Positions 41,701-53,700 of a DNA stretch of 64,000 nt are shown here, in pieces (positions within the stretch are counted from its first letter, which is position 1; every line of letters begins with the position of its first letter). The notes below the pieces were generated by a model. The model was not told the origin of the DNA and did not search any database. It saw nothing but the letters and a program-made list of their open reading frames with translations. Both the position numbers and the translations under genes were made by a program. The stretch comes from Dendrophyllia cribrosa (lineage: Eukaryota; Cnidaria; Anthozoa; Scleractinia; Dendrophylliidae). The stretch is from assembly GCA_024195265.1 (NCBI GenBank), contig JAJLRJ010000011.1:19402927-19466926 (forward strand), read 5' to 3'.

Positions 41701-44700
41701 AGTTCATTAAAATTCTTTTGTAGGTGTGCTCCAACATGGCCGCCATGACGTAACGTGCAAACCACCTATTAGATGCAAAATGTTTCCGAAATATTGCAAT
41801 ATCGCAAAAACCAAGGGGGGGGGGGGGGAGGGGGGAGGTTGCAACAGCCCCCCACCCCCCTTGTACCACGGTTGGGGTATAAGTTTGCGTGTACGTCCGA
41901 GGGTTAAATCAAAGACTGATGAGCCAACTCATGAATACGAGACGCTCTAAATGAAAGATTTTTCACCACATTTACAGAGGTTATGAGTACGACCCGAGTG
42001 CTGTACTTGGATATTTATTTTGTGAATAGAAAAAAAAATGTTCCGTGAAGGAGTATTAAAGAATTTTGCATTACAAATTCACGGTTGTTGAGTTATGCGG
42101 TAGTTTCTTGGTGTTGCGGATGGTGTGATCACCAAATGACGTAAAAAAAAAAAGATTCAAAAGACACTGAACAATACCCACACCACAACACAAAAGCTAA
42201 CCAACAATGGCTTCCGCAACACCAAGAAACACCCAGTTATGCTTAATGATTTGAAGTCATTAGACACAAGATTCCTCCGTGTTTAAAACATTTCAATGTA
42301 TACTCTTTACGTTGATGCAAATTTATTTTCTTTTGCATTTAAAATGTCTACTGTAAAAACATCTTTGAAATACAAAAGGGCGTTAATTAATAATAATAAT
42401 AATAATAAAGCATTTATTTATACACGATAAAATTACAGCATAGCTGATGTGGTCGCTTATGGCTCCAAAAAATCCTAAAATGAGACTTCAGGATGGGGAT
42501 CTGGAAAGTAATAAGGAGAGTAAAAAGGTGCCTTTTAGAGTACACAAAAATGGTACAATAATGTTCGAATACGAATGAGATATTAATAGTGCACAGCAGA
42601 TTACAACGAAATGTATTAAGCACTGAGGAATGTAGTGGGCATTGATTTGAAATCATTAGCATCATGAACCATAACATACGTGAATTTGTAACTCAAACTT
42701 TTCGACCGGTTAGTACGTCGTCTTCATTTTAAATTTAAAGGCGTTCCAGTGAAGAAATGTCAATGAAACTTTGAGATAATATTTTTCACATCCTTTTAAG
42801 GTAGTGTGTCAACGTTTAGGAACGTTCCCACAAATTATCGATATTTATAATTAAATAAATTGTTTTGCAGATGGAGGGATTAGCAAGAAAAGACCTGATC
42901 TGGTTGCAGTCATCTTCGGAGGAGCTGTGATCCTACGAGGACCAGAAGACAACCTTACGATGAACGGTTCTCTTTCCTATGACCCTGAAAGTAATGACGA
43001 CAAAGGCATAAACTTTACTTGGCAATACGGAAAGATAAAAGGACAATATAACGGCGACATCATATCACTCAGTAAACCAGATTCGTTTACAGCATTGACG
43101 AACTCCACAAGTCATGAATTAAGGAACGCTACCGGTCCTATTATTACTATTGAAACCAGCTTTTTTCATTATAACGAAACAGTCATTGTCAAGTTAACAG
43201 TGGCAAAGGACCATCGTGCCTCAAGCGTTTTCCAAATTGTTCATTTGTTAAAAGGGGATCCACCTAAGATATTCCAAAGGTACGTTCCCTATGTTTGTAC
43301 GGCTCACTTCGACTTCTTAATACCATGTCTATAAAATTAATGTAATGCGACAAAGAGAATAGTTTATTGAAACTAATTATTTTGCTGGAGCAATATGGGA
43401 CCATAACTGTCGTTGAAATAATAAAGAATTTGTGCATCCTTTATGCAAGAAACCCTCCACTCCTACGATCTCGTGCTCGAAGTTATTGAAACAAAATAGA
43501 GCCGAAGTTGAACATGGTAGTTTTCTTCAGGTTGTGCATTGTTGCACCCTGCTTCTAAGTTTTTATCAGTGAGAATCATTTATCCTGACTTATACGAAGG
43601 TGGCATCTGTTTGGCACTTAGAAAACGGAAATAAATTGGAAATAAACTGGAAATTTTATCCAGTCGATCAAACAAAACTTTAATACGACATGAACTCCCT
43701 AGCAGGCAGTAATTACCGTCTTTTTCGGTTTCAGGTGCATAGTAAACTGTGGACCGGCAGTAATTCCATCAGTTAAATGGAGCACCTCGTTAAAATGTCA
43801 GGGTTCGCAGTGCTCCGATGTCACGTCATACGTTTGGATACTCTACGAGAAACATCAATCTATCAATCTGTGGCGAGAAAGACGTGATTTAAAACTGATA
43901 GCAAGCACTTCACTCAATTCTAGTGTTATTGTCATAAAGGAGAATTCACTTGTGGGGGGCCGGGACTACCGTTTGGCAGTATTTGTTGGACCTGCAGGTG
44001 GCCTTTCATGGATGAGTGTCTATGATATCAAAACGACGTCAATCCCGACAGGAGGAAAATGTTCTATAGCACCAGCTTCGGGAATCGCTTTGGAGACTTA
44101 CTTCAATCTAAGCTGCAGCGGCTGGAAGAGCGGCAGCGCCCCATTAACGTACCAGTTTCAGTACATACTCCAACATGGTTTAAGCAGCGTCATTTACCAC
44201 GGCTTCAGTGATTTTGTCATTTCTTTGTTACCTCCTGGAGACTTGAATTTTACTGTTACTGTGACGGACAAGGACGGTGCCTCTGTCAGAGTCGTAAACG
44301 TGTCTGTTCAGGTAGGTTTTTGTTGTAGTCTTATTGAAGATTCATTTCAGAACATTAACCCAATTTACAGCTTTAAAACTGAAAGACTGGCAGGAGAAAC
44401 AAACATGGTTGGCTCCGAAAGCACCAGGTCGATCACACAAAAGTTAATATTATGTAAGAGTCACAAAATGTCTATTGGCATAATGTAACAGTTTTAAGTT
44501 ATGTTCTAATAAATTTATTCAAGTATGATCGGCTGAAATACACACTGCTGTTAATCCTTCCATGTACAACCAAAGAAATATTACGAAACTCTGAATCGGA
44601 TGGTAATTCATAATAATTGGCTATCTATAGGACAGTAGACCAAATAAATTAAAGGCAGTAGAGCAAATACATTAATCAAAATTCGGCTTAACAATTGATT

Positions 44701-47700
44701 ACCAGGGGCGGATCCCGGAATTCCTGAAAGGGGGGGTCGTACACCTTAATAACTTTCGACGCCATCGGCGTGGATTGCGAGCGCCGCAGGCGTGAGCTTC
44801 TAGGGGATCCGGAGCCATGCCCTCTCGAAAATTTTTTCCGATTTTACCCTCTAAAACGCCATTTCCAGCACTCCTGAGACTCGAAAAGCGTTTGTGAAGG
44901 CATGAAATCTGGAGTTTACCTTATTTCTCAATCAGAAAACCAAAAATAATAATAATGCAAAATTAAAAGAGACAGCAGAAACAACGATAGTAATTTGTCG
45001 TTTTTCTATTACCTCGTAAATCGAACAATGTAGCCTAAGAGTCTTCTTGGATGAGCTTTTACAAAGCCATCGTATATCTCTTCTACTCGAATTTCTCAGA
45101 GTAATGCAAAGCAATAACAGCGAGATCTGAGAAGCGCTCTTCAAACATCGTTGATCTGGAGCAGGTCTTGATCTGTTTCATGAGCGAAAAGGACCGCTCA
45201 GCTTCAGCACTACGATGCATGCAATGAGGAGATGACGATGGATGTTTGGAAAAGCATCCTCGTCACACGCACCAAGTGCTAGTAGAAGATTGCTCGGAAG
45301 TTCCTTCTCTGCTGACTGCCACATAGTTTGCCATCTTCGCAGCTCATTCCCAAAGGAATTTCGGAAATGGAAGGTCTTTCTCCCAGTACAACATGCCTTC
45401 TGTTTCATCAGATAGCTCCAAGGTGTTATTGACTATGATTGATGGTACTAGATAAAGCAGGTGGGAGGCGTGGCGATCCTCGTCAGAAAATAGGTCTTGC
45501 ATTTGAATAATCAGGGAATCAAGAAGGGGAATAGCCACAGACTTTTGGAAATGATCGATTGGATCCTGACACGATCTTTTGCATGTTAACGTCCTACTCT
45601 CGCGAAATGTACATTATCTTTTCCTAACTTGAAAATCAGTTAATTTGTGGAAGTGAAACAAATGCGTATAAAACAATTTTATTCCATTATTTTTATGAAG
45701 AGTCAAACAAATAAAAAAACTGCTGCTCAAAGGGGGGGGGGGGGGGGGGGGGGGGTTGCAACCCCCTCAACCCCTCCCCTGGATCCGCCTCTGGTTACTA
45801 TTGTGGTCTTCACGTGCGTCAGTAGACAGGCAATGGATGACAGCTTATACTCACCACATAAAAATTAACTCATATTCCAAGTAAGCTAAGCTGTCCGCAA
45901 TTAAAAACCTTTGATATGATTCTTTTGACGTTCACCTCTTGTCTAACGTTAATTCACAAGACTAAAAAGTTGAAAATTGGAAAACAAGGCCTACAAAAGA
46001 AACAACCGACTTTCGCTCCGGGAATTGAAGCAAGTGACATTAACATGTTTGGCTTCAGTAAGAACGTGTGCAACATGGCTGAACTGGACACGCTCTTGAA
46101 GATCACTGATAGACTAACACGTTCAATTCTTCCAGACGTTTAAATTAGTTATTTTTTACGTTCATTGATATTCGTCACGTTTTATTTTCCTGTTACAAGG
46201 TATTGCCAGGCAATAATATTAGTTCCGAGACAGTAGCCACGTGGATTGTAGCTAATGACAGTCTTCTGAAGAAAGCAGTCAGAAGCAAGGACCTGAAAAA
46301 CGCTGTGGAAATAGCAAATGCTGCGATACAAGCATTTTTACATGATACTTCTATGGATCAAAAGAAGAAAACGGAGGTAAAGACATTTCTCTTGCTTTGT
46401 TACTTGTGGCGTAGCCGACGAGTTATATTTTGTCCTCTGAGTTTTCTTTTTTTTTCGTATCACACTTGTGCATGCAAATTTATGCACACATATTTTCACA
46501 TAGTTTCACTGGTGTGACGCGACCTTTTGATCTCGCTCTTGATTCAGTTAAGATGGCGGCAAAGTCTCTTGGTGAGTTAACTTGAGAAGCAGGTTTTTAA
46601 GACAATGCAAGGCGTTCATGGATGGATAGGACCTTTTTTCCAGCAAGTTTTATGTTTTATATAACTTAGCTGAGACCTAAAGTTGCCTTAAATCACGCAA
46701 AGTCGCTCTAAGTCGCTTAGCTCTAGAAAGGCCAAACATTACTGCAAATTTGGTCTTAGAGGATGTACTTCTCTATTTCTAGAACGATTTATTCACCAAA
46801 AACCTCTTCAACTTTTTTCAATGACATGCACCACAGGTATATCTCCTCTTTTAACACAAGTTATATTACATCCCTTATCTGTCCTTTTGGACCACAAACG
46901 GGAAGACAAGTAGTATATTTCATGTTTGTGATCACTTATCTGTTAACAGATCCCATAGTTCGACATAGCGCTACAATATATATAACCCATCCAACTTTCA
47001 TCCTTTATACGATAATAAATAAAAATTAGTGGAAAGGCTAATGTGTTAGAATTTAACAAAACTTGAAAACGCAGAATAAAACAAGTAAGGGAAGTGGTCA
47101 TAACTAGTATACTCGACGAGGACCCACCCTGTGTAGGGGTAGGGGGTTATGCAATTTTTTGGCCTAAAAATTGGAGATGAGAGTTTAATATTCTGTGTGC
47201 ATAAAGCTTGCATTGCTAGTAAAATGGCACAGGAAGATTTGAATCTTTCTCTCAGTTTCTACTCCTGATAGAATGGGGACTATAGTAATACCAACAAGAC
47301 ACCATCTTTTTAGGTGGGGGAGAGGGGGTACATAAGGAGACCACCAGTCTTTTTGTAAAATGGTGGGTCCTGTCCGAGTACAATAGTTTTGACCATTTCC
47401 CTTAAAGAAATCATGGTCATATTGTTCTTTTTTTTTGCGGCGACTGCAGAATTCCCAGTAACCTTTGGTCCACGTTATTTGGGTACATATATTATATCAA
47501 AAAGCTTAATAATCAAGGGACATCAAAATAAATAAGCTTTTAGAAGCTCAATAAATAGACATAACTATTTACGTTTAGCAATATTGAAAAATTAATGCAC
47601 CGTAAAGAGAATGGCGAAAATGCACCATGTCCTTAGCATGCATCCCTGATCTGGATCATATTCATACATCAGAAAGCTAGAAAAATTTCCTCCAGATGTG

Positions 47701-50700
47701 ATTATTGAACCAGCCGAACTTGGAATTTTTTTAGCAATCGTCAGTGTTGTTTGCTTGTACAATATTACATATGCTGTACAGTTTGTTCGGATACCGGCAA
47801 CAGCTTGATTCCAGTTTGGACGCCTGAACTGCAGCGTGCTTGTTCCCCGCGAAGCGAGGTTAATAAATTTGTCGTGCCTCGGGAACTAAGCCGCGCGAAT
47901 TCGAGCAAAAAATATATTTATATACATAGATGAAGGTGTCGTGCAGTTGCCTGGCAACAGCGCAACAAAGCTTGAATGTCGTCACACAAGCGAAAGAGGA
48001 TGATAGGAACGCCTGTGGTACTACTTCATGTAAGCCTATATAGGAACACGGTAAACGGTACGCGAACCATCGAAAGGACCTTTTACCAACGTTTTTGGTT
48101 TCAAAGAAGACGAAGTGGAATGGCGAAAAGCCTCATAGGCAAATCGAGACGCCACCAAGGTTTCAACCCTCGGTGCACCCTCCCCCGAGCTTCGCGAGGT
48201 TCTGCGAGACACGTATTTCTAGTAAATAAAAAGAAACACCGCAAACTTTCCTTTGTCTATGTCAGTGCAGTTATTTCATGTCAAACCTTATCTCGTGATC
48301 GACCATCGAGTAGATAACTTGGAAGCGTTCCATTGAAGGTAAAAATAAAACATGCCATGAGAAACATAGCCGCTAACCGGGACATAGTATTGATCATGTG
48401 ACTTACCCATGTGAAGGTGGAGCGCGGAGACTGGAAATGAGATTGCGGGTGGAAAAGAATGCCGGGTAAGAAAGAAACAAAATGGCGGACGTGAAGCAGT
48501 TACCTTGTTAACGATGCATGGTCAGGGATGTTCGTTGTGAGATAAATGGAGAGATTCAGCATCACGTGTGTTTTCTGGAACGGCGAAAATCCAACTTTTA
48601 CCGTTTGCCGTTTCTACGTGAAAGTGAGTAGTTTCGCGTTTGTCATGAACATGTGATTTAATATTTTCGATTTTTCTCGTGGACAGAAAGGAGGATATGC
48701 TTGGCATGGGGTAAAATTCGGGTGAATGATTTCCGCGGTGGAACCGAAGAATGCACCTATTTTATACAAAGCTGTACATGGATTTCCTCGCTTTAATGTA
48801 AAGGCATTGAAAGAAAACAATGCGAACCTTATTCCTCTATAATTTAATGATGTGCAGGAAATGTTTTTCTTAGAGTGGAGTATACCCGTTGAAAAAAATT
48901 ATCGTGGTATAGTTTGACTGTTATCGTCTATGTCTGCTTGTAGTCATCGGTAATGCATATTTTAAATTGGTTGGATCGATTCAAAAAAGGCGAGTCTCAG
49001 TCAAACGCCAAATACCCAATTCTAGTCATTTAAGGTAGGGGTATAGAATGGTCTATCGGAAATGATGCGTCTCGGAAAATATTCACCGAGTCTCGAATTC
49101 TCGGCACTTGAAATTGGAGTCTCGGAATCTCGGGCTCGCTATAATTTTCGAAGTCTCGAAGTCTCGAATTTTGATAATTTGGATCTCGGAGTCTCGAAAA
49201 TGTTTCTCGTAAATCTCAGTTTCCGTTGGAGATTTCAGTCACGTTTTAAGCTGTTTTTAGTACTATCGGCCCGACATTTTCCAGCAATTGGAGTCTGGGG
49301 CTCGCATTTTTTAGAGGTAAAGTCTCGGGCTCGGATTTGATAGTAACGCTGAAGTCTCGGTCTCGAATTTTTAAACAAGGGTCTCGCAAAGTCTCGAATT
49401 TACCATTCTATACCCCTTAAGGTATAAACTTTCTCGAAAACCTAATTGTCTCCAATTGACTCCACGATTTTATCCCAAATTCTGAAGTTGAAAGTGATCT
49501 ATTTCGGCGGCAGTTTGTTTTTATGGCATTGAATTGAAAGTGACTACATCCGGCAAGCTCAGCCAAGTTGTGCGTCGTTTGTGAGAAGATCTATTTGCAT
49601 TTGTGGACTGATTTGAGTTTTATTTTGGTCACAGCAAAATATAAGATCAAATGAAGCTGAATGGTTAGTGCTCGTACTATAGAAAAGTCAGAAAATAGTA
49701 AGAAAAGTGAAGATCGATTTTGAACTAAAAATAACATAACCGTAAACAAACATAGCAGGACAGTCGCGTGCTGAGAGGTTGAGCTGAGTAGCTGTTGTTT
49801 TATATTTTTATTAGCGGGAATTATTTCACCGACTCTGTTCACCGGTGTTAGATTCAATAAGCCAAAGCAAGCAAATATACGGATATTTCTTCTAATATAA
49901 GCCAGCATTGTTCTTAAATGGCCAGACGGTTTATTGATTCCATGAATCTGTGGAGAGATTTCAAGCGTCTACTGCGCGATGCTTATCGCGGGTTTCGGCC
50001 CATCTGGGAAGTTAAGGGACTTTAAAGCAAACTGTAAACACAACCCGAAATGGAAAATATTCTGTAAGGTGAATACAATAAATAGGTTAACATAGATTTC
50101 TTTTGAAAGGTTTCCGCTACGACCAACTGACCTCCAACCTCAACGGCGTCTGTGTAAAATGAGCTGCTTGCGGGTCGCCACTGATTGATAATATAGTTTG
50201 CTTGCAGTGCATGCCGGGAAGATAGTAATATCTTCCATTCGTGGACAGTAAGCTTACAGTGTACATTGTATGTTGTTGCCCCAATTCCGGACACTTTTTG
50301 TTTTTTTCGCCATTACTAACCTTGTAATAATCTCAAGTGACTTAGGGCTTGGATTTTTTATCCTTAAAGGACCCCCTGCAGAGATTTCAAAGAACCCCAT
50401 TCTTTCTTGTTATAATAACTTTCCTCGGTCATGGACTTTAAGGGAATAAATAATTGACTTGTTCAATCAAATGAAAGTCACGTGATATTTCCTGATTGAT
50501 GACGTCACAAAACATGTTTTTTGAAATGGGGAACGTTTGCAATAGGAAAGTTTGAAAACTTTCGCCATCAAAATGCCAAAAAGATCCTTTCCAATGTAAC
50601 TCCGCCTTTTAAGGCGGTATCCATCATATGTCTTGTCAGATATTTTGATATTTGTTAGGTCACGTGACCTGTTTTCCTTAATTGGCGGTTTCCGTTGACA

Positions 50701-53700
50701 CATGGACACTTAAAAGGAGGCATTATTAAGCCCTTACTAGGAGTCATAGAAAAAGGAATAAACAAGATGAATATAATGTGACTGTCCATTCCCCATTTTC
50801 GTTGAAAGATTTTAACCGTTATAAGGCAAATGCAAGTCACGTGACTCAAACTTGACAATAAAAAGTCGATCGAATGGATACAAACGCGAATAACAAAATG
50901 CTTGCCAAGTTTCATAAAGATTAGATAAATGCTTCTACTTGAAATAAAAACCCACCAAATTATTAGTTGAGTCAAGCCTTAACACACTTGAGGTACAGAA
51001 GCGAGCTGAAACTTTCTCACCACATACCTTCTTCTATACGTTATCTTGTACTGAAGTGTCATAGACTGAACTGCTTTATTTTCGTTGTTATTTGCGAAAA
51101 TAGGAGGAGTACGAATGGCGTAAAACAAAAGAAACAAAGGACAGAAAACAATATAACTCCAAAACAAGACTAAAATACAAAACCTCGCAAACAATAGAAA
51201 CAGTGTTCCGGTACACGCAGAAAGACCCCGAAAATACAAGTCAAGTTGAGTGCCCTAATTCCGGACAGGTTGCTCTAATTCCGGACGACTGCAATGTGAT
51301 TGTTTTCTTCATTTCCTTGGCATTATTCATTTCCGTAATGAGAAAAAAAAAAATAAAATACATAAGACCAAAAAATAATACATAATTTATGCGGAATATT
51401 CAAGTTTTTCAAACTGAATTGTTGCTTCCCCCAGTTTAACGAGGACATTCGTCGGCGTAGAAATTGGAGTAAAAACAGTAATAAACAAATAAGAAAATTG
51501 CATAAAATAATTATCTTCAATACGCTTTCTGCGGTTCAAATGATGGTTATTGAAAGTTAAGTTGGCTTAACCCTTTAAGCCCTAAGAGTGATCAGCATCA
51601 AGTGTCTCCTTATCAATCAAAAAGGTCATGAGAATTAAGGACATGATCACACAAGATGAGTTCTCTTGATATCCAAACAATTTCTCCCCACTACTTCTAT
51701 AGGAAATGTATAGGACTAGAAATGAGAATTTAAATGTTGATGTTACTGTAGGCCTTAAATGGTTATAACTGCAAAATACCCGTCATACCTGGCCACTCGA
51801 GAACACCTCTAGACACTGTGGCTACGCGGCTACTAAGATACCTTAGCCCTGTAGCTGCGTAGCCACATACATGTAGCCGCGTAGCCACTGTCTCCTGGAA
51901 TAGACATACAATAATATTTCTCGTTCTTAAAACATGAGAAAAGAACAAGCATGGGGAAAGAATGACTGCGTGGCCATGTATCCAGTTTTTTCCAGGGTAT
52001 AGCTTCAAAGTGGCCGGGTATTCTGCAGTTACTCCGTTAAGTTTAACTGCAGGTTGCTAAGCTTTAATATATAACATAGATTCAAAAACAAAATCAAATT
52101 TTGCAAACTCCCTTTCATACAATAATAACTGGTTAAGTTCTATTTTGTCCGGAATTAGGCACACATGACAAAAATTTAACAATTTTTTGTCGCCGTCTCG
52201 CTCAAAAATATGCAACAGTTAACTTGCTATTACATGATAGGAAGAAACCGTAGTCCTTTTAGCCTGAATTATTCCCAAAATTAATAATTTATGTTGTGTC
52301 TTCTGTGAAAAAACACTACAAATATAAAACGACGTACATGTAATTTGATGCATGCTAAAAACGCAATTTTACGAAGAAGCCAGCGATACATGCATACGTG
52401 AACTATGATCTGTTTCTTCTATCCAAGCTATAGAAATATTGTAGAATTAGTCAATAAAGGATATAAAGAGGTTCAATCTGCATAGCTTTCAGTTTTATCT
52501 CCTCGAGTTATCCTTTGGTGTCCAAAGTCGCCTAAAGTTGCCTTCAATCATCTTAAATTGCACAAAGTCACCAGCATTTTCCCACTAATTTTGCTTAAGT
52601 CGTCCAAAGTTATGGCGACTTTAGGTCCCAGAGTAGGCCTTAACTTGCCATTTGCTTAGTGATCGAGGTTTCAAGTGTCCAGCAGCTACTGAATGTAGTG
52701 TTGTCTTACTTTTTAGACATAATTTTATGTTTCTCCATAAAAGCACTCAAACCACTCAGCAATCAATACTGCAATGGGTCAAAGATACCACAGTTTCTCA
52801 GCTCATGATCATAACCTACAACCGTGGACGAAATAGCTTGGGACACTAGTTAAGAAAATGCTACACAATGACAATTTTTTTCGAAGAGAGAAACAATCGT
52901 TTCATTTCCTGGTCCGCCCTTCCCCCCAATACAAAGTTGAGACATTGTGGCTTGGTTATGCATAAAGCTCAACATTGTATTGGGGGTGGGGAGGGGGAGT
53001 TAACGACAAAGGCAATTTGTGGGAGAAAAGGTTTAGTGTCCCAAGACTTCTGGGCTGAGTTGTTCAAAGCCTGATTGGCACTAATCCTGGATTAACTGTC
53101 AACAGAACATATGAGTTGTCATGGTAATTAACCCTGGATTAGCGCTAATCGTCCTTCGAACAACTCGGCCCTGACCAAGATTGTCCGAATGTGTTTTTGT
53201 TTAAGTTGCTCATTTTCGTTAGAAAATAACCAAATATTGTCTGAAGTGCAGATCTAATGGTTTAACTGTGCATTAGGGTGTTTAGCATTAGAAAAATAAA
53301 CGTGTCATAACAACAAATGGGGGGAGAGGTGGGTAAGTTATATGTAAGTCACATTGTAACGGAAATAGGTCTTGGTTTGATATAATACAATCGGTCTTTT
53401 ATTTTTTAAAGTCGACCTTATGGCCAATGATGACCATATCACTCTAAGAAGAGAAATGATGTATTTGCAATAATTGTTATGCCTATTTCACCAAGCAAAC
53501 GCTTTACATAGGTAAGCTTGTAAACGGATTTTTATTGCAAGAACCCCCAAATAAGATAAAGACTCACTATCTTTGGTCTCTACGAGTCTTGATTCACGCT
53601 TCAATTGAAAGAGTTTCGTTTTCTTTGAAACAAAATTTAACATGCTAGCTTACCGGAAATTTGAAACCGGAGTTAAAGTTACGCATGTCATGTGTCTTTA

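Larger units (their letters stand above)
40085..42792 (+). repeat. Segmental duplication copy 2 (partner 3095-6790)
   Basis: Same block order as copy 1. It lacks exon C, the CCTT expansion and the TAA-flanked MITE, but has three inserts of its own (41210-41903, 42099-42234, about 42386-42463). Copy 2 ends about 80 bp before exon F. Confidence 0.8.
13331..42870 (+). other. 29.5-kb PKD1L intron packed with mobile elements
   Basis: It joins exons E and F in correct phase. Within it lie a minisatellite, four LINE pieces, an XPG-like pseudogene, a DIRS-like element, palindromes, a Myb/SANT-like ORF and the second duplication copy. No additional PKD1L exon was recognised. Confidence 0.75.

Noticed and set aside
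45916..46143. Possible extra PKD1L exon between G and H
   Set aside because: Exons G and H already join in phase 0; no good acceptor/donor pair and no GAIN-like pattern found.
47976..48317. 113-codon + strand ORF
   Set aside because: No recognisable domain, no splice context, basic random composition.
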